From Natronosalvus amylolyticus (lineage in GTDB: Archaea; Halobacteriota; Halobacteria; Halobacteriales; Natrialbaceae), in assembly GCF_024298845.1 (NCBI RefSeq), contig NZ_CP101156.1, forward strand, positions 930,001 to 994,000: a DNA stretch of 64,000 nt, written 5' to 3'. A program made the translations under genes and the position numbers. The notes beneath the pieces were generated by a model that was not told the DNA's origin, searched no databases, and worked only from the letters and a program-made list of their open reading frames with translations. Positions 1 through 8,731 of the stretch are shown piece by piece (the stretch's first letter is position 1; each line of letters starts with the position of its first letter).

Positions 1-1218
1 ACACTGGCTCTGAGACCCCTCAGGGCGGTCGAGTTCTTCCAGGGAACATTAGATTCCACTGACGAAATCGAGACAGCACGTGTCTTCGATACCACGCTAC
101 GGGACGGCGAGCAGTCCCCAGGCACGTCGTTTTCCTACGACGACAAACGCGAGATCGCACGGATTTTAGACGAGATGGGAACCCACGTCATAGAGGCCGG
201 TTTCCCCGTCAACTCCGAGGCCGAATTCGAGGCCGTCCGTGATATCGCGTCGTCGACGGAGACGACCACCTGCGGGTTAGCTCGCGTCGTCGATGGCGAC
301 ATCGAAGCCGCGTTAGATTCCGGCGTCGAGATGGTTCACGTCTTCGTCTCCACGAGTGACGTCCAGATCGAAGACTCGATGCACTCGAGTCGCGAGGACG
401 TCGTCGAGCGCGCTATCGCCGCCGTCGAACGCGTCGTCGAGACGGGAACGACCTGTATGTTCTCGCCGATGGACGCGACACGGACGGACGAGGCGTTCTT
501 GACGGAGGTTATCGAAGCCGTGAGCGAGGCAGGCACCGACTGGATCAATATTCCCGATACGTGCGGGGTTGCGACGCCGCGTCGCTTCTACGATCTGATC
601 GAGAAGGTCTGTCAGCACACCGACGCCCGAATCGACGTACACACACACGATGACTTCGGACTGGCCACGGCGAACGCGCTGGCGGGGATCGAAGCCGGTG
701 CCGACCAGGCACAGGTTTCGGTGAACTCCATCGGCGAGCGAGCCGGTAACGCCGCCTACGAGGAGTACGTGATGGCCGTCGAATCGGTCTACCAGGCGGA
801 TACTGGTATCGATACGACACGCATCACCGAACTCTCGCAGGTCGTTGCCGACCGCAGCGGCGTTCCAGTCCCATCGAACAAGCCGATCGTCGGCTCCAAC
901 GCGTTCTCTCACGAAAGCGGTATCCACGCTGCCGGTGTTATCGAAAATTCCGATACGTTCGAACCCGGCGTGATGACTCCAGAAATGGTCGGCGCACGAC
1001 GTCGACTGGTGCTGGGCAAGCACACCGGGACCCACTCGGTCCGCGAGCGACTGGTCGAAACCGGTTACGACCCGACCGAGACGGAGGTACGCGCAGTCAC
1101 CCGACGCGTCAAAGATTACGGGGCGGAAAAACGACGCGTCACCGTCTCCGACCTCGAGCGATTCGCCGAGGAGGAAGGCGTCGCCGAACTCCCCGAAAAA
1201 GAGGAGGTGCGAGCGTAA
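1..1218 (+). CDS. leuA: LeuA-family alpha-isopropylmalate/citramalate synthase, 5' end outside window
   Basis: The reading frame is open from base 1, so the start codon lies outside the window. It condenses acetyl-CoA with a 2-oxo acid, the entry step of leucine (or, for citramalate synthase, isoleucine) synthesis. Visible are the family signature FDTTLRDGEQSPG (from nt 85), the HTHDDFG metal-binding motif (about nt 637-657) and the GERAGNAAYEE region. The protein stops soon after the accessory region; about 405 residues are visible and there is no space for the C-terminal LeuA dimer/regulatory domain that binds leucine in full-length enzymes of 500 residues or more. Feedback control would therefore have to come from elsewhere. 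LeuA and CimA cannot be separated by eye; the following ilv/leu genes favour branched-chain synthesis. The internal ATG at 175 lies after the catalytic motif and is not a sensible start. Confidence 0.9.
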   Translation, partial: TLALRPLRAVEFFQGTLDSTDEIETARVFDTTLRDGEQSPGTSFSYDDKREIARILDEMGTHVIEAGFPVNSEAEFEAVRDIASSTETTTCGLARVVDGDIEAALDSGVEMVHVFVSTSDVQIEDSMHSSREDVVERAIAAVERVVETGTTCMFSPMDATRTDEAFLTEVIEAVSEAGTDWINIPDTCGVATPRRFYDLIEKVCQHTDARIDVHTHDDFGLATANALAGIEAGADQAQVSVNSIGERAGNAAYEEYVMAVESVYQADTGIDTTRITELSQVVADRSGVPVPSNKPIVGSNAFSHESGIHAAGVIENSDTFEPGVMTPEMVGARRRLVLGKHTGTHSVRERLVETGYDPTETEVRAVTRRVKDYGAEKRRVTVSDLERFAEEEGVAELPEKEEVRA

Positions 1219-1303
1219 GCATGGCCGCCGCGGTCGCTTCCGGCCGTCAGCACCGGCTGGCGGTCACGGACACTTCGAGCAACGCTTGCCTACCGGACAA
1301 GGG

Positions 1304-1309
1304 TTATAT
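1304..1309 (+). promoter_or_regulatory. TATA-like box for the ilv leader transcript
   Basis: TTATAT is centred about 29 bp upstream of the leader-ORF ATG at 1336. This spacing puts the expected archaeal start site at or within a few bases of that ATG, so the leader would be translated from a leaderless mRNA. Inference from spacing only. Confidence 0.5.
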
Positions 1310-1335
1310 CGCTCGAGCGGTATACAAGTTAGATA

Positions 1336-1416
1336 ATGAGCGTTCGCGACACCACGCCGGCACGCACTGCCGACAGCGCGTCGCTCGCTTCCCTCATTAT
1401 TGTAGGGGCAGCCTAG
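1336..1416 (+). CDS. Putative ilv leader peptide (26 aa)
   Basis: A 26-codon ORF starts with ATG at the predicted transcript start and ends 136 nt before ilvB. Its C-terminal end reads LASLIIVGAA, a run of leucine, isoleucine and valine, the end products of the pathway encoded downstream. Bacterial ilv attenuators use leader peptides of this type (the E. coli ilvB leader ends in a valine-rich run). The last codons and the stop lie inside a small hairpin and one arm of an alternative helix. Translation of this ORF is inferred, not shown. It could be a chance ORF, but the combination of position, leaderless promoter, codon content and overlapping RNA structure is hard to dismiss. Confidence 0.5.
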   Translation: MSVRDTTPARTADSASLASLIIVGAA

Positions 1417-1497
1417 CCCCTCATCACCCACTCTTTCGTCCCGGATTTGCACCGTATTCGAAGCAACCAGCGACGCGGGTCCATCACTTGCCCCTAT
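1402..1497 (+). promoter_or_regulatory. Mutually exclusive RNA helices: possible attenuator or translation switch of the ilv operon
   Basis: AGGGGC (1404-1409) can pair with GCCCCT (1416-1421) in a local hairpin with a 6-nt loop that spans the leader stop codon at 1414-1416. The same arm, read as TAGGGGCA (1403-1410), pairs perfectly with TGCCCCTA (1489-1496), with possible G-U extension on each side. Both helices cannot form together. A Shine-Dalgarno-like GGGAGGGA (1541-1548) precedes ilvB by a few bases. A ribosome paused on the Leu/Ile/Val codons would cover the shared arm. Mechanism is inference. Confidence 0.45.
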
Positions 1498-1552
1498 CAC
1501 AGATGACAACCACAGACACGAGATTGCCGACACCGGCAACGGGAGGGAATCG

Positions 1553-3355
1553 ATGAGCGAGCGCGCATCCGTCTCCCCGAAGACAGCGGAACCGACCACC
1601 GACCAACCGACCGACGAACGAATGGACGAGGAACAGCCGAGCGAGGACACTCGAGCGGAGAGAAAACCCGTCACCACGGGTGCGGAATCCGTCGTTCGAG
1701 CCCTCGAGAACGCGGGCGTGGAGTACGCTTTCGGCGTTCAGGGCGGGGCAATCATGCCCGTCTACGACGCCCTTTACGATTCGGACATTCGCCACATTAC
1801 GATGGCCCACGAGCAGGGGGCCTCGCACGCGGCGGACGCGTACGGTATCGTCTCCGGTGAGCCAGGCGTCTGCCTGGCGACGTCCGGGCCGGGCGCAACG
1901 AACCTCGTGACCGGCATCGCCGACGCCGATATGGATTCGGACCCGATGATTGCTTTGACCGGCCAGGTCCCGACCGGGATGGTCGGCAACGATGCGTTTC
2001 AGGAAACCGATACGACCGGCGTCACGACACCGATTACGAAAGCAAACATCTTCGCGAGCGATTCTGACCGCGTGGGCGACGACGTTGGCGAGGCGTTTGC
2101 CCTGGCCGGAACCGGCCGACCCGGCCCGACGCTCGTCGACCTACCGAAGGACGTGACGCTGGGAGAGACGGCACAGGAACCCGGCGAGGCGCGAACTCCA
2201 GACACCTACACGGTGCAAGAGCGAGCCGACGAGGGAACCGTGCAGCGCGCAGCACGACGCATCGAGGAATCCTCGAAACCCATCATGTTGCTCGGCGGCG
2301 GCGTTATCAAGGGTGACGCGACCGAGGAAGTTCGTTCGTTCGCCATCGAACACGACATTCCCGTCGTGACGACGATGCCGGGCATCGGCTCGTTCCCCGA
2401 AGACCACGAACTCGCCATGGAGATGGCCGGCATGCACGGCACCGGCTACGCGAACATGGCCATCACCCACTGTGATACCCTCATCGGTGTTGGGACGCGA
2501 TTCGACGACCGGCTGACCGGCGGTATCGAAACGTTCGCCCCCGACGCGGAGGTCATCCACATCGACATCGACCCCGCCGAAATCAGCAAGAACATACACG
2601 CGGAGTATCCGCTGGTCGGCGACGCGGCGACCGTCATCGAACAGTTGGCCGCCGAAGTTCGTGAATCACCACAGGCAACCAAGTGGCGCGCCCAGTGCCA
2701 GCAGTGGAAATCCGACTACTCGATGGCGTACAAAACGCCGGACGACGAACCGCTGAAACCCGAATTCGTCGTCGAAGCCCTCGACGAAGCGACCAGCGAC
2801 CGGGCGATCGTGACCACCGGCGTCGGCCAACACCAGATGTGGGCCTGCCAGTACTGGACCTACACCGAACCCCGGACGTGGGTCTCGAGTCACGGGCTCG
2901 GAACCATGGGATACGGCTTCCCGGCCGCGATCGGCGCGCGACTCGCCGCTGACGACGACCAGGAAGTCATCGCCATCGAAGGCGACGGCTCGTTCCTGAT
3001 GACGATTCAGGAACTCTCGGTGGCTGTCCGCGAGAAGATGGACATCACAGTGGCCGTCCTCAACAACGAGTACATCGGCATGGTTCGCCAGTGGCAAGAC
3101 GCCTTCTTCGAGGGCCGTCACTCGGCCTCGGAGTACAACTGGTGTCCCGAGTTCGACAAACTGGCCGAAGCATTCGGCGCGAGAGGCTTCCGTATCGACG
3201 ACTACGACGAGGTCGCCGACACCATTCAGGCCGCACTCGAGTACGACGGCCCCTCGGTGATCGACGTTCACATCGACCCGCAAGCGAACGTGTACCCGAT
3301 GGTGCCAAGCGGCGGCGACAACGGGCAGTTCGCCCTGACGGAGGACCAACTATGA
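1553..3355 (+). CDS. ilvB: Acetolactate synthase large (catalytic) subunit
   Basis: This ThDP-dependent enzyme joins two pyruvates, or pyruvate and 2-oxobutyrate, in the first common step of valine, leucine and isoleucine synthesis. Of 600 residues, the first 40 or so are an acidic low-complexity extension; the fold then begins at GAESVVRALENAGVEYAFG. Visible are the cofactor-activating glutamate in AHEQGASHAADAYG, and the ThDP/Mg motif starting at EGDGSFLM and ending at LNNEYIGM. The ATG at 1553 has a strong Shine-Dalgarno-like GGGAGGGA just upstream, unusual for first genes in haloarchaea and fitting an internal cistron behind the leader ORF. Its stop overlaps the next ATG by 4 nt. Partner of IlvN. 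Confidence 0.96.
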   Translation: MSERASVSPKTAEPTTDQPTDERMDEEQPSEDTRAERKPVTTGAESVVRALENAGVEYAFGVQGGAIMPVYDALYDSDIRHITMAHEQGASHAADAYGIVSGEPGVCLATSGPGATNLVTGIADADMDSDPMIALTGQVPTGMVGNDAFQETDTTGVTTPITKANIFASDSDRVGDDVGEAFALAGTGRPGPTLVDLPKDVTLGETAQEPGEARTPDTYTVQERADEGTVQRAARRIEESSKPIMLLGGGVIKGDATEEVRSFAIEHDIPVVTTMPGIGSFPEDHELAMEMAGMHGTGYANMAITHCDTLIGVGTRFDDRLTGGIETFAPDAEVIHIDIDPAEISKNIHAEYPLVGDAATVIEQLAAEVRESPQATKWRAQCQQWKSDYSMAYKTPDDEPLKPEFVVEALDEATSDRAIVTTGVGQHQMWACQYWTYTEPRTWVSSHGLGTMGYGFPAAIGARLAADDDQEVIAIEGDGSFLMTIQELSVAVREKMDITVAVLNNEYIGMVRQWQDAFFEGRHSASEYNWCPEFDKLAEAFGARGFRIDDYDEVADTIQAALEYDGPSVIDVHIDPQANVYPMVPSGGDNGQFALTEDQL

Positions 3356-3411
3356 CTTCCGAAAAAGCGAGCGCTTTCGACGTCGCACGAAACTCGGGGT
3401 GGTTCGCATGA
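3352..3411 (+). CDS. 19-aa micro-ORF bridging ilvB and ilvN
   Basis: This ORF fits exactly between ilvB and ilvN: its ATG overlaps the ilvB stop as ATGA (3352-3355) and its own TGA overlaps the ilvN ATG as ATGA (3408-3411). It would encode 19 residues beginning MTSEKASAF and ending NSGWFA. Both junctions are typical of coupled termination and re-initiation. It may serve only to pass ribosomes from ilvB to ilvN, or may be a real microprotein; I recognise no family. Confidence 0.35.
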   Translation: MTSEKASAFDVARNSGWFA

Positions 3412-4064
3412 CCGGCGGACTCGAGGGACCGGCCCCAGAAGAACGTCCGAAACCGGCGGGGAGACGAAACGAACTAGGCATCCGGATCGATCCGGAAGCC
3501 GAGGCCGCCCGCCCCCACCGACGGACCGTGATTTCGGCGCTGGTCGTCCACGAACCGGGGGTACTCTCTGACGTCTCGGGACTGTTCTCGAGACGGCAGT
3601 TCAACATCGAGAGTTTGACCGTCGGGCCGACCGAGACCGACGAACAGGCCCGAATCACGCTCGTCGTCGAGGAATCCGATCCCGGCATCGAGCAGATCAA
3701 AAAACAGCTCCGGAAACTGATTCCGGTGATCGCCGTTCGCGAACTCGAGCCCGACGCCATGCGCCGAGAGCTGGCGCTGGTGAAAGTGAACGCAACGCGT
3801 CCGGATCAGGTCGCTGCCGTCGCCGACATGTACGGCGGAAAGACGGTCGACGCGAGCCCGGAGACGGCGACCATCGAAGTCACCGGGGCACAGCAAAAGA
3901 TCGACGCCGCAATCGAGGCCTTCAGCCAGTTCGGCATCCGCGAGATATCTCGAACGGGAACGACCGCACTGGCTCGAGGAACCGACGACACGGCAACCAA
4001 AGGGGCACAGGCAGACGACTATCAATCCGAAATCACCCACACGGTTCCAGCAGACGATGACTGA
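3408..4064 (+). CDS. ilvN: Acetolactate synthase small (regulatory) subunit
   Basis: A 218-residue regulatory partner of IlvB that carries the ACT domain (about residues 40-110, from [21 protein letters not shown]) binding valine in this family. A second, C-terminal small-subunit domain follows ([15 protein letters not shown] onward). A haloarchaeal N-terminal extension of about 35 residues precedes the ACT domain. The start at 3408 is chosen because its ATG overlaps the preceding stop by 4 nt; an in-frame GTG nine bases earlier is less likely. The 3' end overlaps ilvC by 8 nt. Confidence 0.93.
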   Translation: MTGGLEGPAPEERPKPAGRRNELGIRIDPEAEAARPHRRTVISALVVHEPGVLSDVSGLFSRRQFNIESLTVGPTETDEQARITLVVEESDPGIEQIKKQLRKLIPVIAVRELEPDAMRRELALVKVNATRPDQVAAVADMYGGKTVDASPETATIEVTGAQQKIDAAIEAFSQFGIREISRTGTTALARGTDDTATKGAQADDYQSEITHTVPADDD

Positions 4065-5118
4065 TAACGAAACTTCCACCGCAGACGACGTATTCACCAC
4101 GAACATCTACTATGGCGACGACGCTGACGCCAGCTACATCGAAGACAAGACTGTTGCCGTCCTCGGCTACGGCAGCCAGGGCCACGCCCACGCGCTGAAC
4201 CTCCACGAGAGCGGCGTTGACGTCGTTGTTGGCCTCCGCGAGGACTCCTCGTCGTGGCCACAGGCCGAATCCGACGGCCTCCGCGTAACGACACCCGACG
4301 ACGCCACGGCCGAGGCGGATATCGTCATGTTCCTCGTGCCGGACACCATCCAGCCGGCGGTCTTCGAAGCCGTCGAGGACGGCCTCGAGGAGGGCAACAC
4401 CGTCATGTTCGCTCACGGGTTCAACATCCACTACAACCAGATCGAGCCACCGGAGTACGTCGACGTGACGATGGCCGCACCGAAAGGACCGGGCCACATC
4501 GTGCGCCGAGACTACGAAAACGGCGGCGGCACCCCCGCGCTGATCGCCGTCTATCAGGACTACTCCGGAGCGGCCAAAGACGAGGCGCTCGCGTATGCGC
4601 AGGGAATCGGCGGGACCCGCGCTGGCGTCGTCGAAACGACGTTCCGGGAGGAGGTCGAATCCGACCTCTTCGGCGAACAAGCCGTTCTCTGTGGTGGCGT
4701 CACCTCGCTCGTCAAACACGGATTCGAAACGCTCGTGGACGCTGGTTACGCTCCGGAAATGGCGTACTTCGAGTGTCTGAACGAGCTCAAACTGATCGTC
4801 GACCTGATGTACGAAGACGGCATCGGCGGCATGTGGTACTCCGTCAGTGACACCGCCGAGTACGGCGGCCTGACTCGCGGCGACCGCATCGTCGACGAAG
4901 GCGTCCGAGAGAACATGGAAGAAGTCCTCGAGGAAGTCCAGAGCGGCGAGTTCGCTCGCGAGTGGATCAACGAGAACCAGGCGGGCCGCCCCTCCTACAC
5001 GCAGCTGAAACGCCACGACGAGGAACACGAAATCGAAGCCATCGGCGCGCCACTTCGCGACCTCTTCGAGTGGGAAGACACCGACGATGACCGACAGGAA
5101 GTGCCCGCAGACGACTGA
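4057..5118 (+). CDS. ilvC: Ketol-acid reductoisomerase
   Basis: Converts acetolactate or acetohydroxybutyrate to the dihydroxy acid using Mg and NAD(P)H, the second common step for valine and isoleucine. At 353 residues it is a class I (short) KARI. The Rossmann motif [17 protein letters not shown] lies near residues 37-53 and the acidic metal-binding helices ([10 protein letters not shown] and [18 protein letters not shown]) follow. A short acidic N-terminal tail ([13 protein letters not shown]) is typical of halophiles. The ATG lies inside the last codons of ilvN (8-nt overlap), indicating coupled translation. Confidence 0.97.
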   Translation: MTDNETSTADDVFTTNIYYGDDADASYIEDKTVAVLGYGSQGHAHALNLHESGVDVVVGLREDSSSWPQAESDGLRVTTPDDATAEADIVMFLVPDTIQPAVFEAVEDGLEEGNTVMFAHGFNIHYNQIEPPEYVDVTMAAPKGPGHIVRRDYENGGGTPALIAVYQDYSGAAKDEALAYAQGIGGTRAGVVETTFREEVESDLFGEQAVLCGGVTSLVKHGFETLVDAGYAPEMAYFECLNELKLIVDLMYEDGIGGMWYSVSDTAEYGGLTRGDRIVDEGVRENMEEVLEEVQSGEFAREWINENQAGRPSYTQLKRHDEEHEIEAIGAPLRDLFEWEDTDDDRQEVPADD

Positions 5119-5145
5119 AAACCGAACGAAACCATCTCACTACCG

Positions 5146-5508
5146 ATGACACGACCGAACACATCCAACACCCAACCGGAGCGACCCTCCGATTCCCAGC
5201 GGAACCGAACGAGCGGCGACTCGAGCGAAGTCCAATCGAACGAGACGACTGCTCCAGCGTCGAACCGAGACAGCCTGGGAGAGATCAGCCACTCGAACCC
5301 GTTGACGGGCGAAACCGCGGGACAACTGTTTAATCGCGGGCCAATCGTCGCCGCGGACGGCGGTGTCGACCCAACTGCAAACGGTTCAAGTAACAACGCC
5401 TCGAGCGAGCCAACACCGATGAAAGACGTCAGTCACACACCGCCTCACGGTGCTGAGGATGCCAACGCGGTGTTCGAACGTGGCGAGGAACACGAAGGCG
5501 ACGTATGA
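5146..5508 (+). CDS. Small acidic protein of unknown function between ilvC and leuC
   Basis: This 120-residue, Ser/Asn/Thr/Glu-rich protein is mostly low complexity, with two related conserved segments: residues about 46-66 ([14 protein letters not shown], then FNRGP) and 95-113 ([20 protein letters not shown]). Both follow the pattern (I/V)SH-x-x-P-x-G, then A, then F-x-RG, so the protein seems to contain a duplicated motif. It starts 27 nt after ilvC, and its TGA overlaps the leuC ATG by 4 nt, so it is built into the operon. Similar small proteins occur at this place in other haloarchaeal leu operons as far as I recall, but I know no function. A role in assembly or regulation of the LeuCD isomerase is speculation from position. 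Confidence 0.75.
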   Translation: MTRPNTSNTQPERPSDSQRNRTSGDSSEVQSNETTAPASNRDSLGEISHSNPLTGETAGQLFNRGPIVAADGGVDPTANGSSNNASSEPTPMKDVSHTPPHGAEDANAVFERGEEHEGDV

Positions 5509-6926
5509 GCGAGGGCACACTCTACGACAAAGTGTGGGACCGCCACACTGTCACCCGACTGCCGACCGGACAGGACCAGCTGTTCGTCGGACTCCACCTC
5601 ATCCACGAGGTGACCAGCCCGCAAGCGTTCGGGATGTTACAAGAGCGCGACCTCGAGGTCGCCTATCCCGATCTGACCCACGCAACTGTCGACCACATCG
5701 TCCCGACGTCGAGCAAGGAGCGACCATACAAGGACGACGCGGCCGAAGAGATGATGGCCGAACTCGAGGAGAACGTTCGCGAGTCGGGTATCGAGTTTTC
5801 CCACCCGGACACGGGCGAACAGGGTATCGTCCACGTCATCGGACCGGAGCAGGGACTGACCCAGCCCGGGACGACCATCGTCTGTGGCGACTCCCATACC
5901 TCGACTCACGGTGCCTTCGGCGCACTCGCGTTCGGTATCGGGACCAGCCAGATTCGAGACGTGCTGGCGACCGGCACCGTCGCGATGGAGAAACAAAAGG
6001 TCCGAAAAATCGAAGTCACCGGCGAACTCGGCGACGGTGTCGAAGCGAAAGACATCATCCTCGAGATCATCCGTCGGCTCGGGACCGAAGGCGGCGTCGG
6101 CTACGTCTACGAGTACGCCGGCGAAGCCATCGAGAACCTCGACATGGAAGGGCGGATGTCCATCTGTAACATGTCGATCGAGGGCGGTGCTCGAGCGGGA
6201 TACATCAACCCCGACGAGACCACCTACGAGTGGCTCGAGGGTCGTGACCGAGTCCCCGAGGGCGACGACTTCGAGGAACGAAAGGAGTACTGGGAGTCGA
6301 TTCGTTCGGACGACGACGCCGAGTACGACGATGTCGTCACTATCGACGCGAGCGAGTTAGAGCCGGTCGTCACCTGGGGAACGACCCCGGGCCAGGGTGT
6401 GGGTGTAACCGAACCGATTCCGGAACCCGAATCGCTGGCCGACGACAAGGTCGAAACGGCCCGGCGTGCCCAGAAACACATGCGCGTCGAACCCGGCGAA
6501 ACTATGGAAGGCTATCCCATCGATGTTGCCTTCCTGGGTTCGTGTACCAACGCTCGCCTGCCCGACCTCCGACGCGCGGCCCGACTCGTGAAGGGGCGTA
6601 CAGTCGATCCCGAGGTCCGAGCGATGGTCGTTCCCGGCAGCCAGCAAGTGAAGAAGGCGGCCGAGAAAGAGGGGCTGGACGAAATATTCACCGAAGCCGG
6701 CTTCGACTGGCGCGGTGCCGGCTGTTCGATGTGTCTGGGCATGAACGAGGACCAACTCGAGGGCGACGAGGCCTGTGCGAGTTCTTCGAACCGCAATTTC
6801 GTCGGCCGCCAGGGCAGTAAAGACGGCCGAACCGTGTTGATGAATCCCCGCATGGTCGTCGCCGCGGCGGTCAACGGTGCGGTAACTGACGTTCGAAATA
6901 TGAAGGAGGTGACCCTGAATGAGTAA
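5505..6926 (+). CDS. leuC: 3-isopropylmalate dehydratase large subunit
   Basis: Isomerises 2-isopropylmalate to 3-isopropylmalate with LeuD; an aconitase-type 4Fe-4S enzyme. Its 473 residues carry the three expected cluster cysteines: C347 in [10 protein letters not shown], and C407 and C410 in [11 protein letters not shown]. The aconitase signature around [19 protein letters not shown] is also clear. ATGA overlap with the preceding small protein and 8-nt overlap with leuD show tight coupling. An isoleucine-pathway methyl(citra)malate isomerase role in parallel is possible and would fit a CimA role for the first gene. Confidence 0.95.
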   Translation: MSEGTLYDKVWDRHTVTRLPTGQDQLFVGLHLIHEVTSPQAFGMLQERDLEVAYPDLTHATVDHIVPTSSKERPYKDDAAEEMMAELEENVRESGIEFSHPDTGEQGIVHVIGPEQGLTQPGTTIVCGDSHTSTHGAFGALAFGIGTSQIRDVLATGTVAMEKQKVRKIEVTGELGDGVEAKDIILEIIRRLGTEGGVGYVYEYAGEAIENLDMEGRMSICNMSIEGGARAGYINPDETTYEWLEGRDRVPEGDDFEERKEYWESIRSDDDAEYDDVVTIDASELEPVVTWGTTPGQGVGVTEPIPEPESLADDKVETARRAQKHMRVEPGETMEGYPIDVAFLGSCTNARLPDLRRAARLVKGRTVDPEVRAMVVPGSQQVKKAAEKEGLDEIFTEAGFDWRGAGCSMCLGMNEDQLEGDEACASSSNRNFVGRQGSKDGRTVLMNPRMVVAAAVNGAVTDVRNMKEVTLNE

Positions 6927-7551
6927 CGCAGACGATGTCGAGATTCCACAGGTCGAACATGTCTCCGGCAGCGGCGTCGCCATCCGCGGCAACGACATCG
7001 ACACCGATCAGATCATCCCGGCCCGGTTCATGAAAGTCGTCACGTTCGACGGCCTGGGCGAGTTCGCGTTCTTCGACCAGCGGTTTGACGACGACGACAA
7101 TCAGGTCGCACACCCGCTCAACGACGAGGACCATCAGGACGCGTCGGTGATGGTCACGAACGCAAACTTCGGGTGTGGCTCCTCTCGCGAACACGCCCCA
7201 CAGGCGCTCATGCGCTGGGGTATCGACGCTTTCATCGGGGAGAGTTTCGCCGAAATCTTCGCAGGCAACTGCCTCGCACTCGGTATGCCCACGCTCGAGG
7301 CGGATACGGAAACCGTCGAAACGCTGCAATCGTGGGTCGAGGCCAACCCAGACGGTGAGATCGATATCGACGTAGCAAACGAGACGGTCACCTACGACGG
7401 GAAGACTGTCGACGTCACCGTCGACGATGCGCAGCGAAAAGCCCTGGTCGAGGGCGTCTGGGATACGACGGCCCTGATGAAAGCGAACGCCGAGGCCGTT
7501 CGTGAGACGGCCGAATCGCTCCCGTACGTCGAAGACGGCAAGCGCGTCTAA
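6919..7551 (+). CDS. leuD: 3-isopropylmalate dehydratase small subunit
   Basis: A 210-residue swivel-domain partner of LeuC. Typical motifs are [15 protein letters not shown] (about residues 31-45) and [30 protein letters not shown], which bind substrate. The start overlaps the leuC stop by 8 nt. In many haloarchaea leuB (3-isopropylmalate dehydrogenase) follows directly; here the operon ends with a hairpin and a MITE-like repeat, so leuB must lie elsewhere. Confidence 0.95.
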   Translation: MSNADDVEIPQVEHVSGSGVAIRGNDIDTDQIIPARFMKVVTFDGLGEFAFFDQRFDDDDNQVAHPLNDEDHQDASVMVTNANFGCGSSREHAPQALMRWGIDAFIGESFAEIFAGNCLALGMPTLEADTETVETLQSWVEANPDGEIDIDVANETVTYDGKTVDVTVDDAQRKALVEGVWDTTALMKANAEAVRETAESLPYVEDGKRV

Positions 7552-7568
7552 AGAGTACAGCGTGAGTT

Positions 7569-7590
7569 CCGCGGGTTACCCGACCCGCGG
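7569..7590 (+). terminator. Hairpin 18 bp after leuD
   Basis: CCGCGGGT (7569-7576) and ACCCGCGG (7583-7590) form a perfect 8-bp stem with a 6-nt loop. There is no following U-run, so it may be an RNA 3'-end stabiliser rather than a terminator in its own right. Confidence 0.45.
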
Positions 7591-7704
7591 TACTTCACTA
7601 CGGATTGTACCTGCACCTGTCCAAACGTCCATTTTGGTGCGTCACTCCTCACCTGTGAGCGATTGCTGTGGCTCGAGAGGAGATCGGTGGGTGTCTCGTT
7701 ATAC

Positions 7705-7788
7705 TATAGTAGCCAGTGAACGTCATTGCACACCCTCCCGCAAGACTGCATCGCGAGAGGTGTGTCAACCGTTTCACTGGCTTCTATA
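7705..7788 (+). repeat. 84-bp palindromic MITE-like element, copy 1
   Basis: The outer arms read TATAGTAGCCAGTGAA and TTCACTGGCTTCTATA, and the inside contains CATTGCACACC, GCAAGACTGCATCGCG and AGGTGTGT as in the other copies. It sits in the leuD-tbsP gap. No coding capacity. Confidence 0.85.
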
Positions 7789-7912
7789 CGTGATCGCCGT
7801 TGTGCTTGGGTACGTCGACCCGCGTCCGGACGACTGTCCGCACCGTCGTCAGGGGAGTGTTTCGGCGCACCCGAAAGTACGATCGCTAGAAAAACCGGTC
7901 CGAGGGGCGCGC

Positions 7913-8731
7913 TTAGTTGAGAATGCTCTGTGCAACGGTTGCCAGCTGGCCGTTGTCCGCTTCGTCGAGGCGCTGGTCGCCGACTTTCAGACGGAGTCGT
8001 GGGCGGCCGACGTCGATGGGAACCTTCTCAGTGTCGATGAGACCCATGTCCTCGAGTTTAGTCTTCGTACGGGAGAACGTCGCCTTGCTGGCGATACCCA
8101 CGTCTTCGCCCCATTTGCTGATGTCGTACAGGAGGGCTTCGTTCTTGGCTGCGACGAGCAGCGAGATGGTGACTTCGTCGAGTCCATCGCCATCACCTCG
8201 AGCGGTCTCGAGCGAGTCGAGAATCGCCGTGAAGTCGGCCTCAGCCTCGGGGCTAATCTCTTCGGTGAGCGTCTCGCGAACGCGCGTGATTGGCGGTGTA
8301 CGGAGGTTGAAATCGTTCGCGTCCTCCCAGCGAGTTGCGTAGGTGTCGAAAGCGGCATCGACGAACTCGTCCTCATCGGTGACGAGGCCACCGACGCGGT
8401 CACCGGCGTGGACGACCGCAACGACGCTATCTTCGGTAATCAACAGCGAGTTTTCGGGTGCCTGCTCTAAGGTTCGGAGTTCGAGAGTCCCTGCATCGAG
8501 AAGGTCGGCTGCGTTCGAAGCGACGAGGAAATCGCCCATGACATCTTTGAGTGTGCGGTCATCTGCGAGCATGTGAACGGTTGGAAGGTCGCCATCGAAC
8601 GAGGTGGCGACGGAAACGAACTCTTCGATGGCGTCCGAGGATGGATTCACCATGTACACGTCTCCGGTCGTCTCCTCGAGTACCGATTCGAGGATATCGT
8701 CAATCTGGTGGTTGAGTAAATTCGAGGTCAT
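7913..8731 (-). CDS. tbsP: TbsP-like haloarchaeal transcriptional regulator (DUF5821)
   Basis: A 272-residue protein of the haloarchaeal TbsP/DUF5821 family. The N-terminal two thirds (from MTSNLLNHQIDDILESVLEE) is the family sensor-like domain; the C-terminal part, around YDISKWGEDVGIASKATFSRTK, is a winged helix (about residues 195-250) with a DVGRPRLRL wing. From memory, TbsP is linked to TrmB-dependent gluconeogenic control in halophiles; whether this orthologue does the same is inference. The start at 8731 is preferred over an upstream in-frame TTG at 8743 because a TATA-like AATTAA lies about 34 bp upstream of it. It is convergent with the leu operon and monocistronic. Confidence 0.8.
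   Translation of the reverse strand: MTSNLLNHQIDDILESVLEETTGDVYMVNPSSDAIEEFVSVATSFDGDLPTVHMLADDRTLKDVMGDFLVASNAADLLDAGTLELRTLEQAPENSLLITEDSVVAVVHAGDRVGGLVTDEDEFVDAAFDTYATRWEDANDFNLRTPPITRVRETLTEEISPEAEADFTAILDSLETARGDGDGLDEVTISLLVAAKNEALLYDISKWGEDVGIASKATFSRTKTKLEDMGLIDTEKVPIDVGRPRLRLKVGDQRLDEADNGQLATVAQSILN

Larger units (their letters stand above)
7552..7912. other. Intergenic stretch after leuD, no gene
   Basis: This 361-bp stretch holds a strong hairpin (7569-7590) and an 84-bp palindromic repeat element (7705-7788). I see no leuB remnant and no convincing ORF. Confidence 0.6.

Noticed and set aside
4033-5028. 331-codon open frame antisense to ilvC
   Set aside because: GC-rich genes of halophiles leave long open antisense frames; its translation has no halophile character or known motif, while ilvC is certain.
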